Shown here piece after piece: positions 8,674 to 15,801 of a stretch of 64,000 bases of DNA. The stretch is from JASLDZ01 sp965199975 (GTDB taxonomy: Bacteria; Pseudomonadota; Alphaproteobacteria; Caulobacterales; Caulobacteraceae), in NCBI GenBank assembly GCA_965199975.1, contig OZ241340.1, positions 1,612,001 to 1,676,000 of the forward strand. The letters are read 5' to 3'. The stretch's first letter is position 1. Every line of letters starts with the position of its first letter. Made by a program: the position numbers and the translations under genes. Under the pieces are notes generated by a model. It searched no databases. It saw only the letters and a list, made by a program, of their open reading frames with translations, and was not told the origin of the DNA.

Positions 8674-9114
8674 GTGCTTCTCGCGGCAGGCTTGCTCCTC
8701 AGTATGATTTTATCGTCCGGCGACGGCACGGGTCACCGCATTGGTGCCCGCCCGCTACCAATCATCTTCGATAGAGAAGGCTGCTGGACCTACAGAGGCG
8801 GCTCTGACGGCTTTTCTTTCAACGCAGAACGTGGAGATCGGCTTGTGATTACGGCCGCCGGGCTTGGCGACTTTTCTGATGGAACCACCTCTTGGAAGGA
8901 GGTCGAGGCGCGTGATGTCGTCGTATCACAAGAGCGTATCGCGGTCTCGGCTACAACTATCATCCGACCAAGCCCCGGTAAGCCGATCTACGAAATACCA
9001 GCCTCAGCAAAATACCTTATCACGTTGGGACCGGTGGCGATTTACGGCCATCCCTCCATCGTGGCCGTCTGCCGCGCCCCTCGGAACTTGGAGGCAGTGG
9101 CGCAGAGACGTTAG
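8674..9114 (+). CDS. hypothetical protein, possibly exported
   Basis: 146 codons from a GTG start. I do not recognise a family. The N-terminus (LLAAGLLLSMILSSGDG) is a short hydrophobic stretch that could be a signal peptide or anchor but lacks the usual basic residues ahead of it. The rest is soluble, beta-rich in appearance, with two Cys (EGCWTYRG and VAVCRAP) that could pair outside the cytosol. GC content and codon choice (ATT, TTA, TCT, AAA) differ strongly from the neighbours, suggesting recent acquisition. An upstream in-frame start could add basic residues but none is obvious. Not visibly in an operon. Confidence 0.55.
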   Translation: MLLAAGLLLSMILSSGDGTGHRIGARPLPIIFDREGCWTYRGGSDGFSFNAERGDRLVITAAGLGDFSDGTTSWKEVEARDVVVSQERIAVSATTIIRPSPGKPIYEIPASAKYLITLGPVAIYGHPSIVAVCRAPRNLEAVAQRR

Positions 9115-9157
9115 AGCCTGACTAGGTCGAGTGCGGCCGGGAGCACCATGCTGGAGC

Positions 9158-9202
9158 GGCGACCTTCGGCACGGCCAGGCGGTTCACCGAGGAGCGGACC
9201 TC
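9158..9202. repeat. degenerate repeat element, copy 1
   Basis: Contains a 20-base block (9158-9177) matched at 19 of 20 positions by 9882-9901, and GGAGCGGACCTC (9191-9202) matched exactly at 10017-10028; a GAGGGTGG tract follows in both places. The two copies bracket the lipoprotein gene in direct orientation, and spacing between blocks is 33 bases here versus 135 in copy 2. Origin unknown. Confidence 0.5.
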
Positions 9203-9291
9203 ACCAGCGGCTGAGGAGGGTGGTTATTTGCCGTCCAATCAGATGCTTCTGGTAGCCGCCGCACCAATCACGAAAGTGCATGCTGCGCAGC

Positions 9292-9768
9292 TTAGACGGC
9301 GGGGGCCTCTTTCCGAGCCATGTTGATGTCTCTAGATTTCCGAACTAGGCGGTCTATGCGAGCAGATTGCCGAGCCACGCGCTTGACAACATCGCGGACG
9401 CAGTGTTGTATTTCTGATGATAAGCAGGTCACTTCGAAGTTGTCCAACCTACGGTCTGATCTTGGTATCAGGTAACCAGCTATTCGCGAGACGATCTGAA
9501 CGCTTACCGGAAATGATATAATTTCATCCTTGTTACTAATACTTGATCCAATGTTCACATCAATCGGGTCATCGAAGTCGCTTATAAAGCCTGGTTCCGC
9601 TCGCATTTGCGTGTCGACTGCCTGGGTTAGGGCACCAGTGGCTGGATCGTCGCCATTCCAGCTCACATAGAAATGTATTGGCTTCACGGACGGCGAGGTT
9701 ACACACCCGAAACTCAAGCCTGAAGACATGAGGGTGACCGCAACGGCAAAAACGCGACCTGCACGCAT
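9292..9768 (-). CDS. hypothetical lipoprotein
   Basis: 158 residues. A basic N-terminus (MRAGR), a hydrophobic core and the lipobox LSFGC predict a lipid-anchored exported protein cleaved before Cys22. I do not recognise the mature domain: VSWNGDD near the start, several IV-rich strands, two further Cys (VTCLSS, QHCVRD) and a basic, possibly helical tail. A strong ribosome site (AAGGAG) lies 6 bases before ATG, supporting expression. Codon use is clearly AT-richer than the chromosome average. It stands alone between the two copies of a degenerate repeat, consistent with acquired DNA. Confidence 0.65.
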   Translation of the reverse strand: MRAGRVFAVAVTLMSSGLSFGCVTSPSVKPIHFYVSWNGDDPATGALTQAVDTQMRAEPGFISDFDDPIDVNIGSSISNKDEIISFPVSVQIVSRIAGYLIPRSDRRLDNFEVTCLSSEIQHCVRDVVKRVARQSARIDRLVRKSRDINMARKEAPAV

Positions 9769-9881
9769 GACAAGCTCCTTCTCAGCAAGGTACTGCGTAG
9801 TCGGATCGACGCAACACCAAATTGCAGCTTTGTCGCGGGCGGTATTACCAGTCGTCAGTCGACCGCTGATCGTCCTGCTGA

Positions 9882-10040
9882 GGCGACCTTCGGCGCGGCC
9901 AAGGCAGGCTGTCCCAGCAGCCCTGGTTTAGGCTCAACAACGTGGAAGGGTCGAAAGCGCGCCTTGGTGCCGCGCCGTAGAGCGGGCTTTGAGCACGGCA
10001 ACGCGGGTTTCCTCCGGGAGCGGACCTCGCGAAGGGCCGC
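9882..10040. repeat. degenerate repeat element, copy 2, within a noncoding spacer
   Basis: The spacer 9769-10065 holds no convincing gene. It contains the second copy of the blocks described at 9158-9202 (9882-9901 and 10017-10028), separated here by about 100 extra bases including GGGTCGAAAGCGC. A related phrase, CCGCAACGGGTCGGGAGCGG, occurs at about 10389. Such phrases resemble degenerate intergenic repeats I have seen in Caulobacter and sphingomonad genomes; that link is from memory and untested. Confidence 0.4.
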
Positions 10041-10065
10041 CGAGGGTGGAAGGCTGCCGGATGGG

Positions 10066-10356
10066 TCAGACCCCACCGCCGTAGACGAGCAGGTAGGGAA
10101 CCAGAATCAGAAGGGCCAAACCTGAGACGCATCCAAGCACTCTAGGCCAGCGGTACAGGCTGTTAGTCACCCACGCTGACCGAAGCAGAATGAACGCGAT
10201 GGCAGCGGGCCAAACGACGAGGAAGTCGATCTGCCCGCTGTTGGGATAGCCGAGGACCCGCTGCTCGGCGACACCATCGAGGAGGCCGCGTCCTAGCCAG
10301 AACATCCCAAGCCACATGAGGACGGCAGCACCAGCAAGTGAGTTCGCGACCCGCAT
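10066..10356 (-). CDS. small hypothetical membrane protein
   Basis: 96 residues from ATG at 10356; a TTG at 10377 would add 7 residues. Three hydrophobic helices are visible: SLAGAAVLMWLGMFWLG near the N-terminus, FLVVWPAAIAFILL in the middle and VSGLALLILVPYLLVY at the C-terminus, with basic residues in the loops. No family recognised. GC and codon use are below the neighbourhood average. The gene lies alone at the edge of the accessory pocket, converging on the repeat-bearing spacer. Confidence 0.5.
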   Translation of the reverse strand: MRVANSLAGAAVLMWLGMFWLGRGLLDGVAEQRVLGYPNSGQIDFLVVWPAAIAFILLRSAWVTNSLYRWPRVLGCVSGLALLILVPYLLVYGGGV

Positions 10357-10377
10357 GGCATGAGAGTAGCCGAGCAA

Positions 10378-10679
10378 CGTAGGTCCGCAACGGGTCGGGA
10401 GCGGTCGTCAGTCTCCTTCCACAGACACGACGCCGCGGACGGCGGACGGCGTGACGGGGCGACGGCTCTTCCTCGCCATGCATCGTTGCAACGCGGGCGG
10501 GAATACGCCGGTGGTGCGTCGATGGACGGATGAAACGGCGATGTTCGACATGCTGTCGACAAGATGTGTGGCCGATCAGCCACGTCGATCCTGAGTAACG
10601 CGAAACACGCATCGCCGCCCTGGAACGGCCCGCCTCGCCCGCCATTCGGCCACGACCTGGCGGGGCGCCGGACGAGAGT
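10378..10679. other. intergenic region between divergent small membrane gene and outer-membrane gene
   Basis: About 300 bases with no gene. The left end (10389-10408) contains CCGCAACGGGTCGGGAGCGG, similar in phrasing to the degenerate repeats just upstream. The right end must hold the promoter of the beta-barrel gene, but no confident promoter was identified. Confidence 0.4.
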
Positions 10680-11261
10680 ATGCGTACCATGAAGCTTTTC
10701 CTCCTCGCCGCCGCGGCCGCCACGAGCGCCGCCGGCCTGCTCGCCGCGGGCGGCGCCTCGGCGCAGATGGTGAACCTGCCCTCCACCTTCCTGGGGCCGA
10801 CCACCTCCTACGGCACGCTGGGCTACACCTTCCAGGACCGCAACACGCGCCTGTCGCCCTCCGAAGGCTCGGTCACCGCGCGCCTGGGCGCCCGCTTCGG
10901 ACCCTACCTCGGGGCCGAGGGCGAGTACGCCTACGGCGTGGACGACGACACCAACCGGGGCGTCAAGTCCGAGGTGCAGAACCAGTACGCCGGCTACGGC
11001 GTGGCCTACCTGCCGCTGCGCCGCAACTTCGACCTCTTCGCCCGCCTGGGCTACGGCCAGCAGGACCTGCGGCGCGGGATCGAGGGCACGGGCCAGCCCA
11101 CCTTCAAGTACGCCGCGCCCAGTGTGAACTACGGCGCCGGCGCACAGTGGTTCTTCGACCGCCACGACGGGGTGCGCTTCGACTACACCCGCTACGACCC
11201 CACCGACCGGATCGTGGCCACCTCCGACACCTTCGGCGCCTCCTACGTGCGTCGCTTCTGA
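10680..11261 (+). CDS. outer-membrane beta-barrel family protein
   Basis: 193 residues; a second ATG at 10689 would remove three residues and starts a textbook signal peptide (MKLFLLAAAAA...GGASA|QMV). The mature part alternates polar and aromatic residues in strands, for example GPYLGAEGEYAYGV, NFDLFARLGYGQQ, YGAGAQWFF and GVRFDYTRYDP, and ends ASYVRRF with the terminal Phe used by the BAM insertion machinery. This fits a small 8-strand porin-like barrel of the OmpW/OmpA-barrel class with no periplasmic domain. Function unknown. It precedes lon but has its own upstream region. Confidence 0.8.
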   Translation: MRTMKLFLLAAAAATSAAGLLAAGGASAQMVNLPSTFLGPTTSYGTLGYTFQDRNTRLSPSEGSVTARLGARFGPYLGAEGEYAYGVDDDTNRGVKSEVQNQYAGYGVAYLPLRRNFDLFARLGYGQQDLRRGIEGTGQPTFKYAAPSVNYGAGAQWFFDRHDGVRFDYTRYDPTDRIVATSDTFGASYVRRF

Positions 11262-11315
11262 CGCCGGGGCGGGAAGGGCGGCGCCGCGACCCTGCGCCGC
11301 CCCACCGCGGTTGCG

Positions 11316-11345
11316 CTTGAACGCGCTGGCCGCGGGGCCAAATAT
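11316..11345 (+). promoter_or_regulatory. putative heat-shock (sigma-32) promoter of lon
   Basis: CTTGAA (11316-11321), then a 16-base spacer, then CCAAATAT, fits the RpoH -35 motif and a CCxxATxT-like -10. It lies about 145 bases before lon, a classical heat-shock gene, and no gene occupies the space between. Confidence 0.4.
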
Positions 11346-11489
11346 CCTCCGAAGCCAGAGCGGCCGCCCGATTCTGAGGGGGCCGCCCGGGCGAGCCGTG
11401 TCTCCGTCGGCCAGCAGGCGGCGGAGAGGCGGGGCGTCCAACCCGGAGGCGTGCGGCTTCCCCCGCGGGCCTCCAAGGAGTGATGAGAT

Positions 11490-13907
11490 ATGAGTGAAGT
11501 CCGCACCCTGCCGGTGCTCCCGCTTCGGGACATCGTGGTGTTCCCCCACATGGTGGTGCCGCTTTTCGTCGGCCGCGAGAAGAGCGTGCGCGCCCTCGAA
11601 GAAGGCATGAAGGGTGACAAGCAGATTCTGCTCGCCACCCAGAAGAACTCGGCCGACGACGAGCCGTCTGTCTCCGACATCTACGACGTGGGCGTGGTCG
11701 CCAGCGTGCTGCAGCTGCTCAAGCTGCCCGATGGCACGGTGAAGGTGCTGGTGGAGGGCAAGGAGCGCGCGGCGCTGCTTAAGTTCACCGACAACGCCGA
11801 CCACTTCGAGGCAGAGTGCGCCACGCTGGAGGAGGAGGGCGAGGGCGCCGAGGAGGCCGCCGCGCTCAGCCGCGCCGTGGTCGAGCATTTCGAGAGCTAT
11901 GTGAAGCTCAACAAGAAGGTGCCGCCCGAGGCGCTGGCCTCGATCCCGCAGATCGCCGAGCCCGGCAAGCTGGCCGACTCCATCGCCGCCCACCTGTCTG
12001 TGAAGATCGCCGACAAGCAGCAGCTGCTGGAAATCTTCAACGTCGCCAAGCGGCTGGAGCGCGTCTACGCCCTGATGGAGGGCGAGATCAGCGTGCTGCA
12101 GGTGGAGAAGAAGATCCGCAGCAGAGTCAAGCGCCAGATGGAGAAGACGCAGCGCGAGTATTACCTCAACGAGCAGATGAAGGCGATTCAGCGCGAGCTG
12201 GGCGAGCAGGACGACACGCGCGACGAGATGATCGAGCTTGAAAAGCGGATCAAGAAGACCAAGCTCTCCAAGGAGGCCCGCACCAAGGCCGACGGCGAGC
12301 TGAAGAAGCTCAAGAACATGAGCCCGATGTCGGCCGAGTCAACGGTGGTGCGCAACTACCTCGACTGGCTGCTGTCGATCCCATGGGGAAAGGCCAAGGC
12401 CAAGCCGATCGACCTGGTGGAGGCCGAGAGGATCCTCGACGAGGATCACTACGGGCTGGAGAAGGTCAAGGAGCGCATCCTCGAATACCTTGCGGTGCAG
12501 GCGCGCACGGGCAACAACAAGGGGCCGATCCTGTGCCTGGTGGGACCGCCCGGCGTCGGCAAGACCTCGCTCGGCAAGTCCATCGCCAAGGCCACGGGCC
12601 GCGAGTTCGCGCGGCTTTCGCTCGGCGGCGTGCGCGACGAGGCGGAGATCCGCGGCCATAGGCGGACCTACATCGGCTCCATGCCTGGCAAGGTGATCCA
12701 GAGCATGAAGAAGGTGAAGGCGACCAACCCTTTCTTCCTGCTCGACGAGATCGACAAGCTGGGCGCCGACTGGCGCGGCGACCCTTCGTCCGCGCTGCTG
12801 GAAGTGCTGGACCCCGCGCAGAACAACACCTTCGGCGACCACTACCTTGAGGTCGACTATGACCTGTCCAGCGTGATGTTCGTAACCACCGCCAACTCGC
12901 TCAACATGCCCCAACCCCTGTTGGACCGCATGGAGGTGATCCGCATCGCCGGCTACACCGAGGACGAGAAGGTGGAGATCGCCAAGCGCCACGTCCTGCC
13001 CAAGGTGCTCAAGGACCACGGACTGAACGACGGCGAGCTCATCGTGCCCGATGGGTCTATCCGCGACCTGATCCGCTATTACACCCGCGAGGCAGGCGTG
13101 CGGAACTTGGAACGCGAACTCGGCAACCTGGCCCGCAAGGCGGTGCGCGACATCTCCCGCAAGCAGGAGATCATCGTCACCATCGATGATGAGCGGCTGG
13201 CCAAGTACGCGGGCGTGCGCAAGTACCGCTACGGCGAGACCGACGAGGAGGACCAGAAGGGTATCGTCACCGGCTTGGCCTGGACCGAATTCGGCGGCGA
13301 CATCCTCACCATCGAGGCGGTGAAGATGCCGGGCAAGGGCCGTATGACGGTGACCGGCAACCTCAAGGAGGTGATGAAGGAGTCCATCTCGGCCGCGCAC
13401 AGCTATGTGCGGGCGCGCTCGCCGGCCTTCGGCATCAAGCCCACGCTGTTCGACCGCACCGACGTGCACGTGCACGTGCCCGACGGCGCCACGCCCAAGG
13501 ACGGCCCCTCCGCGGGCGCGGCCATGGCCACCGCCATCGTCTCGGTGCTGGCGGGCGTGCCCATCCGCAAGGACCTGGCCATGACCGGCGAGATCACCCT
13601 GCGCGGTCGCGTCACCGCCATCGGCGGCCTGAAGGAGAAACTGCTCGCCGCGCTGCGCAGCGGGGTGAAGACGGTGCTGATCCCGCAGGAGAACGAGAAG
13701 GACTTGGCCGAGGTGCCCGACACGGTGAAATCGGGGCTCGAGATCGTGCCGGTCAGCCATATGGACGAGGTGCTGAAGTGGGCGCTGACCGGCCCGCTCA
13801 GCCCGATCGAATGGACCGAAGAGGACGACGCCGTGCGTGTCGCCGCCCTCCCTTCCGCCTCGGTGGAGGAGGTGGACGACGTGCCGCAGGCGCCCGTGGC
13901 GCATTGA
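11490..13907 (+). CDS. lon: ATP-dependent endopeptidase La (Lon)
   Basis: 805 residues, full length. It has an N-terminal substrate-binding LON domain (TLPVLPLRDIVVFPHMVVPLFVGR), a long coiled-coil linker, an AAA+ domain with Walker A GPPGVGKTS (352-360) and Walker B FFLLDEIDK, and a serine protease domain with the Ser674/Lys717 dyad (DGPSAGAA and GGLKEK). Lon degrades misfolded proteins and specific regulators; in Caulobacter it removes DnaA, CcrM and SciP. AAGGAG lies 9 bases before ATG. A strong hairpin at 13915 follows the stop. The C-terminal tail is acidic and variable, as usual. Confidence 0.98.
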   Translation: MSEVRTLPVLPLRDIVVFPHMVVPLFVGREKSVRALEEGMKGDKQILLATQKNSADDEPSVSDIYDVGVVASVLQLLKLPDGTVKVLVEGKERAALLKFTDNADHFEAECATLEEEGEGAEEAAALSRAVVEHFESYVKLNKKVPPEALASIPQIAEPGKLADSIAAHLSVKIADKQQLLEIFNVAKRLERVYALMEGEISVLQVEKKIRSRVKRQMEKTQREYYLNEQMKAIQRELGEQDDTRDEMIELEKRIKKTKLSKEARTKADGELKKLKNMSPMSAESTVVRNYLDWLLSIPWGKAKAKPIDLVEAERILDEDHYGLEKVKERILEYLAVQARTGNNKGPILCLVGPPGVGKTSLGKSIAKATGREFARLSLGGVRDEAEIRGHRRTYIGSMPGKVIQSMKKVKATNPFFLLDEIDKLGADWRGDPSSALLEVLDPAQNNTFGDHYLEVDYDLSSVMFVTTANSLNMPQPLLDRMEVIRIAGYTEDEKVEIAKRHVLPKVLKDHGLNDGELIVPDGSIRDLIRYYTREAGVRNLERELGNLARKAVRDISRKQEIIVTIDDERLAKYAGVRKYRYGETDEEDQKGIVTGLAWTEFGGDILTIEAVKMPGKGRMTVTGNLKEVMKESISAAHSYVRARSPAFGIKPTLFDRTDVHVHVPDGATPKDGPSAGAAMATAIVSVLAGVPIRKDLAMTGEITLRGRVTAIGGLKEKLLAALRSGVKTVLIPQENEKDLAEVPDTVKSGLEIVPVSHMDEVLKWALTGPLSPIEWTEEDDAVRVAALPSASVEEVDDVPQAPVAH

Positions 13908-13914
13908 GGCCGAA

Positions 13915-13948
13915 AAGGCGGCGCTGGACGCTTTTCCAGCGCCGCCTT
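13915..13948 (+). terminator. strong hairpin after lon
   Basis: A perfect 14-bp stem (13915-13928 with 13935-13948) with a 6-base loop starts 8 bases after the lon stop. The following bases (GGCTTTGACGG) have only a weak T-run, so termination may need help, or the hairpin may protect the lon transcript 3' end. Confidence 0.65.
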
Positions 13949-14051
13949 GGCTTTGACGGCCGCACCGCTCCGGTGCAGGGTGCGTGCCGAGGCGGGGCGA
14001 GCCGGGGCTGGCCGCCTCCCCGATCCAATGGGGATCTAAGGAGACGCACCA

Positions 14052-14324
14052 ATGACGAAAGCTGAACTGATCGCGGCCATCGCGGACAAGGCGGACATGG
14101 ACAAGAAGGGCGCCGGCAAGGCGCTCGACGCGTTTGTGGAGTGCGTGACCAGCGCGTTGAAGGACGGCAACGACGTACGCATCGTAGGCTTCGGCAACTT
14201 CGTTTCGGTCGATCGTCCCGCCGGCACCGCGCGCAACCCGCGCACCGGTGAGACCGTGCAGCGCGCTGCCTCGAAAGCCGTGAAGTTCCGCCCGGGCGAG
14301 GGGCTGAAATCCGCCGTTCAGTAA
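14052..14324 (+). CDS. hupB: DNA-binding protein HU
   Basis: 90 residues, the standard HU length. Starts MTKAELIAAIAD, with the dimerising helices in the N half, GFGNFVSVDRPA at the base of the DNA-binding arm, the arm signature ARNPRTGE with the intercalating Pro, and FRPGEGLKSAV at the end. HU compacts and bends DNA as a nucleoid protein. AAGGAG sits 7 bases before ATG. The lon-hup order is conserved in alphaproteobacteria. A terminator follows at 14348. Confidence 0.97.
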   Translation: MTKAELIAAIADKADMDKKGAGKALDAFVECVTSALKDGNDVRIVGFGNFVSVDRPAGTARNPRTGETVQRAASKAVKFRPGEGLKSAVQ

Positions 14325-14347
14325 CGGCGGCTACAAGGATGGTGGCC

Positions 14348-14378
14348 GGCCGGAGAGGCTTAAGCCCTCCGGCCTTTT
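14348..14378 (+). terminator. rho-independent terminator after hupB
   Basis: GGCCGGAG (14348-14355) pairs with CTCCGGCC (14367-14374), with partial further pairing inside the loop, and is followed directly by TTTT. It lies 24 bases after the hupB stop and ahead of tRNA-Val. Confidence 0.8.
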
Positions 14379-14392
14379 CAATTCTCCAGACC

Positions 14393-14467
14393 GGGCGGCT
14401 AGCTCAGCGGTAGAGCGGCTCCTTTACACGGAGCGGGTCGGGGGTTCGATCCCCTCGCCGCCCACCA
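14393..14467 (+). tRNA. tRNA-Val (anticodon TAC)
   Basis: Complete cloverleaf. The 7-bp acceptor stem GGGCGGC/GCCGCCC has discriminator A and encoded CCA. The D arm is GCTCAGCGGTAGAGC, and the anticodon stem GCTCC/GGAGC encloses loop TTTACAC, giving anticodon UAC. The T loop is TTCGATC with a GGGGG/CCCTC stem. It reads valine GUA codons (and others by wobble). Confidence 0.96.
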
Positions 14468-14563
14468 CTTCCTTTCAGTCGCTGCGAATGCTCACTCAAA
14501 GATGTGAGCTTATTAGAGCCCGGGCTTCACCCTATGTCTGCAGCCTAACCAAAATGCGGACGT

Positions 14564-14656
14564 TCACTTCGTAGACGGCTTGGCCGCGATTTCCTTGGGC
14601 TTTTCCTTCTTGGGCTTACGACTCTCTTTGTTGCTTTTGACCTGACCCTTCGCCAT
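14564..14656 (-). CDS. 30-residue Lys-rich mini-protein
   Basis: Thirty codons from ATG (complement of 14654-14656) to TGA. The product starts MAKGQVKSNKESRKPKKEKP and is about one third Lys, with no hydrophobic segment. A good ribosome site (GAGGAG) lies 6 bases upstream. I recall very similar short Lys-rich proteins (MAKGQxRSNRE...KPKK) as conserved hypotheticals in alphaproteobacteria; that is memory, not a search. A basic cytosolic protein this small could bind RNA or the ribosome, but no function is known to me. It stands alone, convergent with tRNA-Val. Confidence 0.7.
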   Translation of the reverse strand: MAKGQVKSNKESRKPKKEKPKEIAAKPSTK

Positions 14657-15066
14657 CTGCGCCTCCTCGTTGATATGGTGTCGGCTCTCAGCGGCTCTAC
14701 GGACCGCCGCCACTCCAGCGTCCCCTGGCTAGCACGTATCGCCTACCTCGGTCACCGGAGGCGCCTGGTTGGTGGAGCCGAAAAATAGCCGGTGCGGCGG
14801 CCAAGCGTGGGCGGCTTTGACGCCCGGGCGGTGCGGGAGTTCGGCGTGCAACTGCCGGTGGCGCTTATGGGCGACGGGGCCCGGGTTGGCTCGCCCCGTC
14901 TGAGAGGGCGCAAGCCCCCAGGCCCGTTGCGACCGCCTAGAGAGCGCAGATGCAGGCGCCGGTTTCGCGGGAAGCAGGCCTCTGCGAAGGCGGCGTTCAC
15001 TAGCGCACAGCTGGCGTCGGGCGTGCGCAGGACGAGTGAAGCGAGGGCGCGCCCTGCGCCGCAGGC
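14657..15066. other. noncoding or degraded stretch
   Basis: About 410 bases between the mini-protein and the OmpA-type gene. Short open frames exist on both strands (for example 14792-15082 on plus) but are Arg/Pro-rich, lack ribosome sites, and have no recognisable motif. No T-rich terminator hairpin was found. It is the place where zorC/zorD-type partners would lie if the pair at 15067-16583 were a full defence locus; nothing of that size fits. Confidence 0.5.
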
Positions 15067-15801
15067 TCACTGCGTAGCGTAAAGTCGGAGCTCGACGGCG
15101 TTGCTGGTGGTGGCCGCCGTAGCTGCGCCCGCGGCGTAGCCCGAGACGCTGATCAGCGGCGGCCCCGCGCCATGCGGATCGCTGTGCAGGCCGGCCAGCT
15201 CGGGCTTGGCGGCGGTGAGCCCGCGGTAGGTCGCCGCCGCCTGAACCGCCGAGCGCGTCAGCGAGTCGGCGCCCACGCCGGCGTGCCCCTCGAGCGTGAC
15301 CGCCACCAAGCGGCCGGGCGCGCTCGGGCAATAGTCGGGAGCGGGGGCGCCAGGCGCGGAGGCGGCGCACGGCAGCACCTGCATCAACGCGCCCGCAAGG
15401 CCGGTAAGCGCGGCCTGGCCCCCCGGACTCAGCTGATCGGAACCGCCGGCGAACAGCACGGCGTTGGGCAGGCGCACCACGCCCGCGGCTATATCGACGT
15501 CGGCCGGGTTGTGCGCCTGCAACAGGAGCAGCTTCAGCCGCTGCAGCAGCGCCGTGCGCAAGTCCTGCGGAGGGGCGAGAGGCTGGACCGGGGCGGCGGG
15601 CTTCGATGGAGCCGCAGCCGCGGCCTTGGCGGCGACGGGCGTGCGATGCTGGCTGACGGCGTCTGCGGTCTTGCGCAGCTCCAGGCCGAAGTAGGTCAGC
15701 ATGATGATGAACAGGAACAGCACGCCGGCCATCAGGTCGCTGAGCGAGACGAAGTAGCTCTCCGAGTCCTCGTCCGCGCCGCGCCGCGCCCTGCGGCTCA
15801 T
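15067..15801 (-). CDS. OmpA/MotB-like stator protein (ZorB-like)
   Basis: 244 residues. A short acidic cytosolic N-terminus is followed by one membrane helix, SDLMAGVLFLFIIMLTYFG (about 21-39), whose Asp at the entrance matches the proton-binding Asp of MotB, TolR and ZorB. An Ala/Pro-rich linker follows, then a divergent OmpA-like domain (LEGHAGVGADSLTRSAVQA ... NAVELRL). The domain lacks the Asp of the usual GHTD motif and the RR pair before VELRL, so peptidoglycan binding is uncertain. The ATG overlaps the stop of the MotA/ExbB-like gene by one base, so the two form a coupled stator pair. Confidence 0.75.
   Translation of the reverse strand: MSRRARRGADEDSESYFVSLSDLMAGVLFLFIIMLTYFGLELRKTADAVSQHRTPVAAKAAAAAPSKPAAPVQPLAPPQDLRTALLQRLKLLLLQAHNPADVDIAAGVVRLPNAVLFAGGSDQLSPGGQAALTGLAGALMQVLPCAASAPGAPAPDYCPSAPGRLVAVTLEGHAGVGADSLTRSAVQAAATYRGLTAAKPELAGLHSDPHGAGPPLISVSGYAAGAATAATTSNAVELRLYATQ

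Noticed and set aside
14792..15082. Plus-strand frame between the mini-protein and the OmpA-type gene
   Set aside because: Basic low-complexity translation, no ribosome site, and it overlaps the end of the better supported minus-strand gene.
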